A DNA stretch of 64,000 nt from the NCBI RefSeq assembly GCF_947497045.1, contig NZ_CANMEU010000001.1, forward strand, positions 248,001 through 312,000, in the 5' to 3' direction. How positions within the stretch are numbered: position 1 is the stretch's first letter; each line of letters begins with the position of its first letter. The stretch comes from an uncultured Tateyamaria sp. (GTDB lineage Bacteria; Pseudomonadota; Alphaproteobacteria; Rhodobacterales; Rhodobacteraceae). Below, piece after piece: positions 53,230 through 62,927 of this stretch. The notes beneath the pieces were generated by a model, which was given only the letters and a program-made list of their open reading frames with translations, did no database searches and was not told the DNA's origin. A program made the translations under genes and the position numbers.

Positions 53230-54222
53230 TTAGAAGTTGAAGACCACACCCAGGTCAGCAACTGTGTCGCCGTCTGTCGCTTGGCCAACACCGCCGCGCA
53301 GGGACACGCCGCCACCCAGACCGTGCTGGAAGCCGATTGCGACTGTTTCGTCGTCTGCATCGTTACCCGAGTCAGCAAAAGCGAAACGGATGTCTGTGGA
53401 TGCGCCAACGTCGTACTTGACCGAGAAGCCGTACGATGTGTCGTCGTTTTTGTCCTGGTCAGCGATCAGGATCGAGAACGCGAATGCGCCCAGCTCACCG
53501 TCAAAGGACAGGGCCCAGAAGTCGTTGTCGACTGTCTGTGTTGTCACGGAAGCGCCTGTTGCAACTGTTGTGACAGTTGTGTCCTGCTCTTCTGTACCGA
53601 ACACAACACCGGCGGAGTAGTTGCCGAAGTTATAGCCGAAACCGATTTGATACTCGGTGTCGTCTTCAACCAGCGTGGATGTACCCGCAGCTGTGTCGGT
53701 TGTTGTGGTCTCCAGATCGTCTGTCAACGATGCCGACACAGTGAAGTCACCCACTTGGTAACGCAGTTTCACTGTTGGGCGAATGTCGTCTGTACCTGTG
53801 CCGAAGCCAGTAGTTGGCAGGCCGATGCCGGACGACTGTTCAGCGAACGATGTCAAACCAACGCCGAAGCCGTAGTAGTTAACAACGTCACCGGAGTCGA
53901 TCACGTTGGAAACGTGGCCCACGTCCAAGCGGAGACCGCCTGTGGACACAGCGAAGCCAGCTGCGGAGTTGTTCGCAACGCTGCCTGTGCCGTCAGCATT
54001 ATCGTCTGTCTGGAAACGGATACGACCTTCGAATTCCAGGCCGTTGTCCGACGTGGTTGTGCCGGTCGCTGTCAGACGGAAACGCTGTTCAATCCGTACA
54101 TCTTCGTCCGCACCATCATCATAGAACAAGCCAAAACGACCGAAGCCGCCAAAGCTGATTTCCGCTGCTGCCATGCCGGTTGTGGCGATCAGAGCGGTTG
54201 TAGCAAAGAGAACTTTTTTCAT
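53230..54222 (-). CDS. Gram-negative porin
   Basis: 330 residues from ATG 54222, preceded by GAGGGAAAA. The signal peptide ends in TTGMAAA. The mature protein begins EISFGGFGRFGLFYDDG, is rich in Gly, Asp and Thr with alternating strand pattern, and ends in Phe (DLGVVFNF), the usual outer-membrane barrel signal. It matches the major porin type of Rhodobacterales. High use of preferred codons suggests strong expression. It is divergent from the DUF3576 lipoprotein gene. Confidence 0.92.
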   Translation of the reverse strand: MKKVLFATTALIATTGMAAAEISFGGFGRFGLFYDDGADEDVRIEQRFRLTATGTTTSDNGLEFEGRIRFQTDDNADGTGSVANNSAAGFAVSTGGLRLDVGHVSNVIDSGDVVNYYGFGVGLTSFAEQSSGIGLPTTGFGTGTDDIRPTVKLRYQVGDFTVSASLTDDLETTTTDTAAGTSTLVEDDTEYQIGFGYNFGNYSAGVVFGTEEQDTTVTTVATGASVTTQTVDNDFWALSFDGELGAFAFSILIADQDKNDDTSYGFSVKYDVGASTDIRFAFADSGNDADDETVAIGFQHGLGGGVSLRGGVGQATDGDTVADLGVVFNF

Positions 54223-54472
54223 GAGTTTTCCCTCGGTTTTCAATTCACACGCCCTAACCGGGGAATCCGGTGAGGGGATGAGAGGTGTTTCACTCATTTG
54301 ACCGCACACCTCAAGCAACGCATGAACCCACACCTTAATTCCGCCATGGTTGGTGCAGCTTTGCCACAGTCCGTCTGACACTCTCTATGGGCACCCATCA
54401 CGTCTGCGCCTTGCGGGGTGAATTCAACTTGTCTATCACAGGCGCAAAGAATTGACGTTGCGGGGCAGGTTC

Positions 54473-54973
54473 ATGGGTATTTCTCAGTCTAAAGGACGCT
54501 TTACGAGGCACGCATTGCTGCTGTGCGCCTTGGTGGCGATGGCAGGATGTGGCCAAACCTTTACATCACCGGGGTCGACCGACATCGATACCGACAGCGA
54601 TATCGCCCGGGTTCGACAGGGTGCGGGGGGTACGACTCTGGGCGAGGCATTGCGCTCACGCCGCAATCAGGAAGCGATCGTCAAAGTTAACAAATATATC
54701 TGGTCCGCCTCGATCCAGGTTCTGGACTTTCTGCCCATTCAGACGGTCGACCCGTTCACCGGCGTGATTGTGACCGGATTTGGCACCCCGCCCAGTGGCG
54801 GACGCGCTTACCGCGCCACCGTGCTGATCAGTGACCCGGCCCTTGATGCCCGGTCGCTGAACGTCGCATTGCAAACCCGCAATGGCCCGGCCAGTGCCGC
54901 CGCCGTGCGCGCCGTCGAGGATGCGATCCTGACGCGCGCCCGTCAGTTGCGGATTGCGGACAACCGGCTCTAG
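54473..54973 (+). CDS. DUF3576 lipoprotein
   Basis: 166 residues from ATG 54473. The lipoprotein signal has a lipobox at LVAMAGCGQT. The mature part matches DUF3576: LRSRRNQEAIVKVNKYIWSASIQVLDFLPI and a C-terminal AVEDAILTRARQLR. In alphaproteobacteria it is usually found just upstream of leuS, as here. Its role is unknown but it is probably in the cell envelope together with LptE, encoded downstream. Confidence 0.82.
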   Translation: MGISQSKGRFTRHALLLCALVAMAGCGQTFTSPGSTDIDTDSDIARVRQGAGGTTLGEALRSRRNQEAIVKVNKYIWSASIQVLDFLPIQTVDPFTGVIVTGFGTPPSGGRAYRATVLISDPALDARSLNVALQTRNGPASAAAVRAVEDAILTRARQLRIADNRL

Positions 54974-55009
54974 CCCCTTTTCGCGCCTTCTATTCCACAC
55001 TATGACAAG

Positions 55010-55035
55010 CGCCGGGCCCACCAGCCCGGCGTTTT
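55010..55035 (+). terminator. Hairpin with T run directly before leuS (terminator or attenuator)
   Basis: CGCCGGGC at 55010-55017 pairs perfectly with GCCCGGCG at 55024-55031 across CCACCA, then TTTT. It lies 36 bases after the DUF3576 stop and only 28 bases before the leuS start, leaving little room for a promoter between it and leuS. Confidence 0.75.
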
Positions 55036-55063
55036 CATGTCCAAGATCAGGATCAGTTTTCCC

Positions 55064-57601
55064 ATGCCCACCTATTCCCCGCCCGAGATCGAAGCCCGCT
55101 GGCAAAAGGCATGGGAAGAGGCCGATGTGTTCAAGGCCCGTCGCAGCGCGGACAAACCCAAATATTATGTGCTCGAGATGTTCCCCTATCCGTCGGGACG
55201 CATCCACATGGGCCACGTGCGCAACTACACGATGGGCGACGTGATCGCGCGCTACAAGCTCGCTACCGGGCATAATGTGCTGCACCCGATGGGCTGGGAT
55301 GCCTTTGGAATGCCTGCCGAAAATGCGGCCATGGCCATTGGCGGCCATCCCAAGACGTGGACCTATGACAATATTGCGGACATGCGCGGCCAGATGAAAC
55401 CCTTGGGACTGTCCATCGACTGGTCCCGCGAGTTCGCTACCTGCGATCCCGAATATTACGGCCAGCAGCAATCCCTGTTCCTCGACTTTCTTGAGGCCGG
55501 TCTTGTCTACCGCAAGAATGCGCAGGTGAACTGGGATCCGGTCGATATGACCGTGCTGGCCAACGAACAGGTCATCGACGGCAAGGGCTGGCGCTCGGGG
55601 GCAGAGGTCGAACGACGCGAGTTGACCCAGTGGTTCTTCAAGATCTCCGACATGGCGGGCGAGTTGAAATCTGCCCTTGATGGGCTGGACAACTGGCCCG
55701 CCAAGGTGCGGCTGATGCAGGAAAACTGGATCGGCGAAAGCCGGGGCATCGACATCCCCTTCGTGCGCACCGATGACGCAGGCACGATCCGTTGCTATTC
55801 CACGCGCCCCGACACGATGCGCGGCGCGTCCTTCATCGCTGTCTCGCCCGATCACCCGGTTGCCAAATCGCTTGAGGCCGACAACCCCGACCTTGCCGCC
55901 TTTATCGATGAGTGCCGCAAGATGGACACAACCGAAGCGGCGATGGAAAAGGCCGAAAAGAAAGGGATCGACACGGGCGTGCGCGTCAAACACCCGGTCT
56001 ATGACGGCGTCGAACTGCCCGTCTGGATCGGCAATTTCGTGTTGATGGACTATGGCACCGGCGCAGTCTTTGGCTGCCCAGCCCACGACCAGCGCGATCT
56101 GGACTTTGCGCGCAAATACGACCTGCCCGTGCGCAACGCCTTTCACATGCCCGGCAACCCGGTTGAGGTTGAAAGCGAAGCCCTCGTGCCCGCCAAGACC
56201 GAAACGGTCGTCTATATCGACCACTTCGCAGGCATCACCGAAACCACCAGCCAACACGGCATCGACGCCACCATTGATTATTTCGAGGCGCATGATCTGG
56301 GCGAGGGCCAGACCCAATACCGCCTGCGCGACTGGGGCCTTTCGCGCCAACGCTATTGGGGCTGTCCCATTCCGGTCGTGCATTGTGAGGACTGCGGCGT
56401 AGTCCCGGAGAAAAAGGAAAACCTGCCGGTCGAATTACCTGACGACGTGACCTTCGACATCCCCGGCAACCCGCTGGATCGTCACCCGACGTGGCGCGAC
56501 ACCCCCTGCCCGTCCTGTGGCAAACCGGCGAAGCGCGAGACGGACACGATGGACACATTCGTGGACAGCTCGTGGTATTTTGCCCGCTTCACTGCGCCGC
56601 GCGCCGACACGCCCACCAATTTGGATGATGCGGCCTATTGGATGAACGTGGACCAGTATATCGGGGGGATTGAGCACGCGATCCTGCACCTGCTCTATTC
56701 CCGGTTCTTTGCACGGGCGATGCGGATCACGGGGCACCTGCCGCAGGGCTGTGAGGAACCGTTCGATGCACTGTTCACGCAAGGCATGGTCACGCACGAG
56801 ATATACCTGACCCAGGACGACAAGGGCCGCCCCGTCTATCACCTGCCCGAGGACGTGACAGACGGCAAACTCAGCGACGGCACCGAGGTCGAGATCATCC
56901 CCTCCGCCAAAATGTCCAAGTCGAAAAAGAACGTAGTCGACCCGCTTGGGATCATCGCGTCCTACGGGGCGGACACGGCGCGCTGGTTCGTGTTGTCCGA
57001 CAGCCCGCCCGAACGGGACGTGGAATGGACGGCGTCGGGGGCCGAGGCGGCTTATAAACACCTCACCCGCGTCTGGAACATCTGCGACCGGATCGGCGCA
57101 ATGGACAAGGAGGCAAGCGGCGAGGGCGACAACGACCTGCTGCGCGCCATGCACAAGACGATCCATGACGTGACGCTCGGGGTCGAATCCTTTGGGTTCA
57201 ACGCCGCCATCGCCAGACTCTACGGCTTTACCGCAACCTTGCAGAAATCCAAGGCCAGCCACAAAGCCCAACGCGAGGCGATTATGACGCTTGCGCAACT
57301 CATGGCCCCCATGACGCCGCATCTGGCCGAAGACATCTGGGCGCATCAAGGCGGGGCAGGGCTGGTCACCACCGCGCCATGGCCGGTCGCGGATGAAAAA
57401 ATGCTGGTCTCGGACACGGTCACCCTGCCCATCCAGATCAACGGCAAACGGCGGGGCGAACTGACGGTACCCGCAGACCTCGACAAAGCAGAGGTTGAAA
57501 AGCAGGCGCTTGCGACCCAAGCTGTGCAAAAGGCGCTGGATGGCGGATCACCCAAAAAGGTGATTGTCGTGCCGGGGCGCATCGTCAACGTGGTGATCTG
57601 A
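55064..57601 (+). CDS. leuS: Leucyl-tRNA synthetase
   Basis: 845 residues from ATG 55064. Related proteins start with the equivalent of [12 protein letters not shown], and an ATG at 55037 lies directly behind a terminator hairpin. Class I signatures are [16 protein letters not shown] (HIGH-like) and [12 protein letters not shown] (KMSKS). The CP1 editing insertion, with [19 protein letters not shown], is present, followed by the tRNA anticodon-binding helical domain. It charges tRNA-Leu and edits mischarged norvaline or isoleucine. The downstream lptE starts 2 bases after it. Confidence 0.97.
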   Translation: MPTYSPPEIEARWQKAWEEADVFKARRSADKPKYYVLEMFPYPSGRIHMGHVRNYTMGDVIARYKLATGHNVLHPMGWDAFGMPAENAAMAIGGHPKTWTYDNIADMRGQMKPLGLSIDWSREFATCDPEYYGQQQSLFLDFLEAGLVYRKNAQVNWDPVDMTVLANEQVIDGKGWRSGAEVERRELTQWFFKISDMAGELKSALDGLDNWPAKVRLMQENWIGESRGIDIPFVRTDDAGTIRCYSTRPDTMRGASFIAVSPDHPVAKSLEADNPDLAAFIDECRKMDTTEAAMEKAEKKGIDTGVRVKHPVYDGVELPVWIGNFVLMDYGTGAVFGCPAHDQRDLDFARKYDLPVRNAFHMPGNPVEVESEALVPAKTETVVYIDHFAGITETTSQHGIDATIDYFEAHDLGEGQTQYRLRDWGLSRQRYWGCPIPVVHCEDCGVVPEKKENLPVELPDDVTFDIPGNPLDRHPTWRDTPCPSCGKPAKRETDTMDTFVDSSWYFARFTAPRADTPTNLDDAAYWMNVDQYIGGIEHAILHLLYSRFFARAMRITGHLPQGCEEPFDALFTQGMVTHEIYLTQDDKGRPVYHLPEDVTDGKLSDGTEVEIIPSAKMSKSKKNVVDPLGIIASYGADTARWFVLSDSPPERDVEWTASGAEAAYKHLTRVWNICDRIGAMDKEASGEGDNDLLRAMHKTIHDVTLGVESFGFNAAIARLYGFTATLQKSKASHKAQREAIMTLAQLMAPMTPHLAEDIWAHQGGAGLVTTAPWPVADEKMLVSDTVTLPIQINGKRRGELTVPADLDKAEVEKQALATQAVQKALDGGSPKKVIVVPGRIVNVVI

Positions 57602-57603
57602 AC

Positions 57604-58071
57604 ATGCACTGGCTCAAAACCGCTCTGCTTTGCCTGACACTCGCAGCCTGCGGGTTCGAACCCGTCTACGGACCGAACGGGTCGGGCACGGCATTGCAAA
57701 ACCGGGTTCAGATTGACCCGCCCAATGACCGCGAGGGGTTTCTGCTGGTCCAACGGCTTGAAGAGCGGTTGGGGCGCGCGGGCGATCCGGCCTATCGGCT
57801 TGCGGTCAGCTTGTCGGCCGCGCTGCAATCACGCGCCATCGACCCTGACGGGGATGTACGGCGCTTCCATCTGATTGGTGGGGCGAATTACACGCTGACG
57901 GACACGGGCACGGGCGCTGTGATCCGCTCGGACCGGGTGAACAATTTCGTGGGCTATTCGGCGACAGGCACCAACGTCGCAACGGTGGCCGCGCAACGCG
58001 ATGCCACGCAGCGGCTGATGACGATCCTTGCGGACCAGATCGTGTTGCAACTGCAAGCCGGCGATCTGTGA
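57604..58071 (+). CDS. lptE: LPS-assembly lipoprotein LptE
   Basis: 155 residues with lipobox LTLAACGFEPVYG at 11-16. The C-terminal half, AQRDATQRLMTILADQIVLQL, fits LptE, which plugs the LptD barrel in the outer membrane and helps place lipopolysaccharide. The leuS-lptE-holA order is conserved in proteobacteria and supports the name despite low sequence conservation. Its stop overlaps the holA start by 4 bases. Confidence 0.88.
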   Translation: MHWLKTALLCLTLAACGFEPVYGPNGSGTALQNRVQIDPPNDREGFLLVQRLEERLGRAGDPAYRLAVSLSAALQSRAIDPDGDVRRFHLIGGANYTLTDTGTGAVIRSDRVNNFVGYSATGTNVATVAAQRDATQRLMTILADQIVLQLQAGDL

Positions 58072-59069
58072 AACTCTCGGCCGGACAATCCGCCAGCTAT
58101 TTTGCCAAACCTGACGCCGATGCGGCTGGTCTGCTGATCTTTGGCGCGGACGGGATGCGCATCGCGCTCAAGCGGCAACAGGTCGTGGCCGCCCTGATTG
58201 GCCCCACCGGCGAAGAAGAGATGCGGCTGACCCGGATGTCCGCCAGCGAAGCCCGCAAGGACCCCGCGCTGTTGCTGGATGCGGTCAAGGCTATCGGCTT
58301 TTTCCCCGGCCTCCGCGTGGCGCTGATCGAGGATGTGAACGAGATCACAGGCCCCATCGTGATCGACGCCCTGGCCGCGTGGGCACCGGGCGATGCCCAA
58401 ATCATCGCAACCGCCGGAAACCTCAAACCCACCTCGAAACTGCGCAAGGCGTTTGAGGGGCACGCATCCGCCTATGCGGTCGGCATCTACGACACCCCCC
58501 CCACCCGGGACGAGATTGAGCGTGACCTCAAGGCCGCAGGCATTAACGACGCCCCTCAGGATGCGATGCACAGCCTGATGGATCTGGCGCGCGATCTCGA
58601 ACCGGGGGATTTTCGCCAGACGCTGACCAAGATCGGGCTCTACAAGCTCAACGACATAACCCCGCTCAATGCCGATGACATCGCTGCCTGCGCCCCGGTG
58701 TCAATCGAGGCGGACGTGGATGATGTGCTGCTGGTCGTCGCAGACGGACAGGCCGCGGCCATCGGCCCGGTGATGCAGCGCCTGCAAGCCCAAGGGGTGA
58801 ACGCGGTGACCTTATGCATCGGGGCCATGCGTCACTTTCGGACATTACATCGCGCGGCGACCGATACCTCAGGGCGGCCCCAGATTTGGGGTCCGAACCG
58901 GGACAAGATGATGGCGCAGGCCCGCGCCTGGGGCCCGGTCAAGCTTGAAACCGCATTGACCGAACTGACAGACACAGATTTGCAACTACGCTCGGCAGGT
59001 CAACATGCGCCGGCCTTGGCGCTGGTGGAACGGACATTCATCCGGCTGGCCATGCTGGCCCGGCGCTGA
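58068..59069 (+). CDS. holA: DNA polymerase III subunit delta
   Basis: 333 residues from a GTG that overlaps lptE. The AAA-like N-terminal domain (FGADGMRIALKRQQVVAALIG, then LVALIEDVNEI-type segment and DALAAWAPGDAQIIATAGN) and the helical C-terminal part (LRRFRTLHR-like GAMRHFRTLHRAATD) fit HolA. Delta opens the beta clamp ring within the clamp loader. Translational coupling to lptE is seen as GTGA overlap. Confidence 0.92.
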   Translation: MKLSAGQSASYFAKPDADAAGLLIFGADGMRIALKRQQVVAALIGPTGEEEMRLTRMSASEARKDPALLLDAVKAIGFFPGLRVALIEDVNEITGPIVIDALAAWAPGDAQIIATAGNLKPTSKLRKAFEGHASAYAVGIYDTPPTRDEIERDLKAAGINDAPQDAMHSLMDLARDLEPGDFRQTLTKIGLYKLNDITPLNADDIAACAPVSIEADVDDVLLVVADGQAAAIGPVMQRLQAQGVNAVTLCIGAMRHFRTLHRAATDTSGRPQIWGPNRDKMMAQARAWGPVKLETALTELTDTDLQLRSAGQHAPALALVERTFIRLAMLARR

Positions 59070-59087
59070 GACCCTCAATCTTCTTTT

Positions 59088-59136
59088 GACCAAAAATACC
59101 GCAGGGGAGGCCGCAGGCCGGGGGCAGAGCCCCTCA
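59088..59136 (-). repeat. Interspersed GC-rich repeat, family 1, copy C (terminator-like)
   Basis: On the minus strand it reads GGGGCTCTGCCCCCGGCC, then TGCGGCCTCCCC and GGTATTTTTGGTC. It lies 28 bases after the stop of the GFA gene, in that gene's orientation, between it and convergent holA. It matches copies at 22387 and 43870. Confidence 0.7.
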
Positions 59137-59164
59137 AAGAAAAGGGGGTGGCAGACCGCACGTG

Positions 59165-59602
59165 TCAGTCAGGCACAACCCCTCCAAACAATTCCACAAC
59201 CTGCGCTTCGGTCATCAGCGTGCGACCCTCGCCAGCAAAGGCATAGATCGCCGGTTTGCGGTCAATATATATCTCGCTGTTGAAGCTAAGATCAGAGACA
59301 TCATCCAACGTCCCCAGCCCCACATGCATCTCGCCCTTCATGGGGCCGTCCGCAGTGACACGGTAAAACACGCTCGACCCGCACAGCTTGCAAAACACCC
59401 GCTCGGCCCATGGAGACGAGGCATAGGCCGTCAGGTTTTCAGCGCCCTCAACCTCCATCCCGCCTTCGGGCACGGCCACACTCATAAACACGCCCCCAGA
59501 CCACTTACGGCACATCGCGCAATGGCATGCCCCCGTTTCCGCCAGGGGTGCGGTGACATTGAACGACACCGCACGACACATGCACGAACCAGAATGAGGC
59601 AT
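59165..59602 (-). CDS. GFA-family (CENP-V/GFA domain) zinc protein (2)
   Basis: 145 residues. The zinc cysteines are in HSGSCMCRAVSFN, GACHCAMCRKWSGG and RVFCKLCGSSVFYR. It has the same fold as the protein at 30873 but is only moderately similar and is not in an operon with methyl-group oxidising enzymes. Glutathione-dependent formaldehyde handling is the named but unproven activity of the family. It lies convergent with holA and divergent from the GST gene. Confidence 0.88.
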   Translation of the reverse strand: MPHSGSCMCRAVSFNVTAPLAETGACHCAMCRKWSGGVFMSVAVPEGGMEVEGAENLTAYASSPWAERVFCKLCGSSVFYRVTADGPMKGEMHVGLGTLDDVSDLSFNSEIYIDRKPAIYAFAGEGRTLMTEAQVVELFGGVVPD

Positions 59603-59738
59603 AGCTATCTCCTAAAAACGCTCTTTCGTCAGAGCCTACACCCTAGAGGGCAATGCTGACAGGTTCTGTCACCGGCTTGCATCCGGCACGCCACGCTGCA
59701 ATCGTGCGCACCACTGCTGTCAGCCGAAAGGGGCCGTC

Positions 59739-60329
59739 ATGTACCGCGTTATCGGAACCGTCAAAAGCCGCGCCTTTCGGGTCATGTGGATGCTCGACGA
59801 ACTGGGTCAGGACTACGAGGTCACGCTCGCCGCCCCGCGTTCGGACGAGGCGCGAGCGTATAACCCGTTAGGCAAGATCCCGGCCCTGGTCGATGGCGAC
59901 AATGTACTGACCGACAGCGTGGCGATCATGGCCTATCTTGCCGACAAGCACGGCAAACTCACGGCCCCCGCTGGCACCCCGGAACGCGCACGACAGGATG
60001 CAATGACCTTATGGTTGATCGACGAGATGGACGCGATCCTGTGGACCTATGCCAAACACAGCTTTGTTCTGCCCGAACATCTGCGCGCGGCTGATGTCAA
60101 ACCCACCCTGAAACAGGAGTTTGCGCGCACCGCCGACACCTTCGCCGCATCGCTTGATGCTGCGGGCGACTTCATCATGGGCGATCAGATCACGCTGCCG
60201 GACCTTCTGGCGGTCCACTGTTTTGGCTGGGCATTTGGCGCGGGCTTTCCACCGATCCCCGAGACGGTCAAGGCCTATACAAAACGACTGCGCGCCCGCC
60301 CCGCCTTTCGTGCAGCCGCCGCACACTGA
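59739..60329 (+). CDS. Glutathione S-transferase family protein
   Basis: 196 residues. The N-terminal thioredoxin-like domain (MYRVIGTVKSRAFRVMWMLDELG, then YNPLGKIPALVDGD and LTDSVAIMAYLADKH) and an all-helical C-terminal domain are clear. A catalytic Ser or Cys is probably near residues 8-11 (VKSRA). It conjugates or reduces electrophiles with glutathione. The substrate is unknown. Confidence 0.92.
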   Translation: MYRVIGTVKSRAFRVMWMLDELGQDYEVTLAAPRSDEARAYNPLGKIPALVDGDNVLTDSVAIMAYLADKHGKLTAPAGTPERARQDAMTLWLIDEMDAILWTYAKHSFVLPEHLRAADVKPTLKQEFARTADTFAASLDAAGDFIMGDQITLPDLLAVHCFGWAFGAGFPPIPETVKAYTKRLRARPAFRAAAAH

Positions 60330-60333
60330 CACT

Positions 60334-60355
60334 GTAAGGCGGTCTTCAGCCCGCC
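60334..60355 (+). repeat. Short palindromic repeat, family 2, copy 4
   Basis: GTAAGGCGGTCTTCAGCCCG followed by CC is a degenerate copy (stem GGCGG/CCGCC) 4 bases after the GST stop. It overlaps the last codons and stop (60346-60348) of the flavoprotein gene on the minus strand, so the repeat is partly coding. Confidence 0.6.
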
Positions 60356-61524
60356 AACCAGTCCACAACACCGCGCCCCGCGTGACGACCCGTGGCCAGA
60401 CAGGCGGTCAGCAAATAGCCACCTGTCGGGGCCTCCCAATCCAGCATCTCACCGGCGCAAAACACCCCCGGAGCGGCCCGCAACATCAAATCGGGACCAA
60501 GTGCCTCCGCACGGACACCGCCTGCCGTCGAAATCGCTTCGTCCAGCGGACGCAAACCCACATGGGCCACCGCCAGCTTTTTCAGGCGCCGCGCTGTCGC
60601 CACATCCCCTTCGGGCCATGGACGCCCCCATTCCTGCGCCAGCGCGATCTTGAGCGGATCAAGCTTCAGCACCTTGCGCAGATGGTTGGCGAAACTCGTC
60701 TTGCCGCGCGGACGGGCCAGACGTGCGGCGACCTCGTCCACGCTGAGGTCCGGCAGCAAATCGACAAACAACCGCGCACCTTCGCGCACACCGCGTGACA
60801 CGGAATAAAGCCCGCCACCTTCAAGCCCACGACGCGACACGACACCTTCGCCGCGACTGCGATGGTCCCCCGCACGCCACGCCACACCTTTGAGGGGCTT
60901 GCCCACATGGCCGTCCATATGCGGCGACCATTCGACCCAAATCGCGGCGTTGGCGGGGGCAAACGGGCTGAGCGGCACGCCCGCCCCGCCCAGAATATCC
61001 GCCCACGCCCCGTCCGATCCCAACCGCGCCCAGCTTGCGCCACCAAGGGCCAGCACCACCGCATCACATGCAACGCTTTGCTGCCCGTCGGGGGTGTCAA
61101 AGTGCAAGGTCTCACCCTCCCATCCGGTCCAGGACCAGCGGGTTTTTGACACGACGCCAAGGCTCTCCAGCCGCGCCAGCCATCCCCGCAACAAGGGTGA
61201 GGCTTTCATCGCACGCGGAAAGACACGCGCGGTGGTACCGGTGAACATCTCCTGGCCCAACCCCTCGGCCCAGGCGACAATGGCATCACTGTCGAATGCG
61301 GCCACAGCGGGATACAGCCAAGGGGCCGCGTCCGAATACCCCTGCATCAAATCAGGCAACGCCGCCGCATGGGTCAGGTTCAGCCCAGATTTGCCCGCCA
61401 TCAAAAACTTGCGACCCAAGGACGGCTTGGCCTCGTATATCGTGACGGCCAAACCGGCCTCAGCCATCACTTCGGCTGCGGCCAGCCCCGCGGGTCCGCC
61501 CCCGATCACTGCCACCTTTTTCAT
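60346..61524 (-). CDS. HI0933/YhiN-like flavoprotein (TIGR03862 type)
   Basis: 392 residues. The FAD motif is KVAVIGGGPAGLAAAEVMAEAG, followed by the HI0933-family SLGRKFLMAGKSGLNLTHA. A late block is FCAGEMLDWEAPTGGYLLTACLATGRHAG, which ends the dinucleotide fold. The reaction is unknown; relatives have been linked to tRNA modification and reductive bile-acid chemistry, but that does not carry over. Its 5' end overlaps the mechanosensitive channel gene by 4 bases. Confidence 0.9.
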   Translation of the reverse strand: MKKVAVIGGGPAGLAAAEVMAEAGLAVTIYEAKPSLGRKFLMAGKSGLNLTHAAALPDLMQGYSDAAPWLYPAVAAFDSDAIVAWAEGLGQEMFTGTTARVFPRAMKASPLLRGWLARLESLGVVSKTRWSWTGWEGETLHFDTPDGQQSVACDAVVLALGGASWARLGSDGAWADILGGAGVPLSPFAPANAAIWVEWSPHMDGHVGKPLKGVAWRAGDHRSRGEGVVSRRGLEGGGLYSVSRGVREGARLFVDLLPDLSVDEVAARLARPRGKTSFANHLRKVLKLDPLKIALAQEWGRPWPEGDVATARRLKKLAVAHVGLRPLDEAISTAGGVRAEALGPDLMLRAAPGVFCAGEMLDWEAPTGGYLLTACLATGRHAGRGVVDWLAG

Positions 61525-62852
61525 TCGGCGCGGGTCCGCAATTCGCCCGTCAACTCGACCGTGCGGTGCGGGTACGGAATGGTGATGTCATTGGCCTTGA
61601 GCGCGTTCCAGATCAGGAACAGCACGTCGGATGTGTATTTGTTCGGGCCGTCATCGATGCCGTTCACCCAGAATTCAACCGCAAAATTGATGCCGCTGTC
61701 GCCAAACCCGCGCAACTCGCAATCGGGTGGATAGGGCGCATCCAGCACTTCGGGATGCGTGGCCACCGCCGCTTCGATCAGCGCAGGGATCGCATTGATA
61801 TCCGTGTCATAGCTCACCGAAAACGGTGCCTCATAGCGGTTGGCCGATCCGCTGTCGGAATAGTTGACCACGCGAGTGGTGATGAAATCCTCGTTCGGGA
61901 CAACGATCCACCGCCCGTCATAGGTCTCGAGGATCGCCGCCCGCGCCGTCATCTTCACGATGGTCCCGGATTCGCCCCCATCCAATTCCACATAGTCGCC
62001 CACCGTCGCCTGCCCTTCGACCAGCAGGATCACGCCCGAGATGAAATTCGATGCGATCTTTTGCAGCCCAAAACCAAGCCCGACCCCGATGGCACCGCCC
62101 AATACGGCCAAGGCGGACAGGTTGATGCCCATAATGTTCATCAACACCAGAAACGCGACGCCAAAGATCAGGAACTCGACCGCCTTCGTCACCAGCTGGC
62201 GCAGCGAGGGCCGCATTTCTTCCTGTTTCTGGATGAACTCGTTTGATTGTGAATTGGACCACTGCCCAAGCCAGAAGATGACGCCCGCAACGGTTACGAA
62301 TTGGAGCAACCACAACAGGTTGAATGACAGGTTGCCTAGGGGGATGACAGTTGCCTCAAGCTGCACCATCGCCGGGGCCAGCAGACCCACCGCATAGAGC
62401 GCCGCAATCGGCATCAGAACATAGCGGCCAAGCAATTTGAGGAACGGATCGGTGATGATGTCACGCACCAGCGCCCGCACCGCCAGAAACATGAACACAC
62501 GCTTGCCAAAGGCGATGACCGCGCCGGAGTCAAAGATCGAGCGGACAATCGCCTCGCCCATGGCTGTGAACATATAGGCAAGCAGGGCAAGCATCAGCGG
62601 CAGGAATTGTGCAACAAACCGGCGGGCCCTGGCGATCACGGTATTGCTTGGGCCGGGATCAAGCAGTTGGGCCAATGTCGGGCGCAGGCGGCGCGTCACC
62701 AGAACCGCAATGACGTAGGCCACAATCAGCACACCGAACTGGGACCAGGCCGCGGGACTCAGCAGCCATGTCAGCGCCAATTCCCACGCTTGAATGACAT
62801 AGCCTGCGATGGTTTGCACAATCTCAGGCTGGCTTTCCAGATCAAACTCCAC
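61521..62852 (-). CDS. MscS-family mechanosensitive ion channel
   Basis: 443 residues from GTG 62852, which has AAGGGG upstream; an in-frame GTG at 62876 would add 8 residues. Several membrane helices are followed by the pore block SALAVLGGAIGVGLGFGLQKIASNFISGVILL and the beta domain VGDYVELDGGESGTIVKM. MscS channels open under membrane tension in osmotic downshock. With four or more helices before the pore it is larger than E. coli MscS and resembles YnaI/YbdG types. Confidence 0.92.
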   Translation of the reverse strand: MEFDLESQPEIVQTIAGYVIQAWELALTWLLSPAAWSQFGVLIVAYVIAVLVTRRLRPTLAQLLDPGPSNTVIARARRFVAQFLPLMLALLAYMFTAMGEAIVRSIFDSGAVIAFGKRVFMFLAVRALVRDIITDPFLKLLGRYVLMPIAALYAVGLLAPAMVQLEATVIPLGNLSFNLLWLLQFVTVAGVIFWLGQWSNSQSNEFIQKQEEMRPSLRQLVTKAVEFLIFGVAFLVLMNIMGINLSALAVLGGAIGVGLGFGLQKIASNFISGVILLVEGQATVGDYVELDGGESGTIVKMTARAAILETYDGRWIVVPNEDFITTRVVNYSDSGSANRYEAPFSVSYDTDINAIPALIEAAVATHPEVLDAPYPPDCELRGFGDSGINFAVEFWVNGIDDGPNKYTSDVLFLIWNALKANDITIPYPHRTVELTGELRTRAE

Positions 62853-62927
62853 GCCCCGACCCCTTGTCTGATGCACGTCTTGGACCAGTTGTCATGTCCG
62901 AGCCCGTCCACGCAAGGGATCACACCA

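Noticed and set aside
53281-54273. Plus-strand Cys/Val-rich frame opposite the porin
   Set aside because: The high Cys content is the reverse complement of the Thr/Ala-rich porin codons and is not a real Cys-rich protein.
54656-56383. Long minus-strand open frame opposite DUF3576 and leuS
   Set aside because: No domain, no ribosome binding site, and complete overlap with clearly coding leuS.
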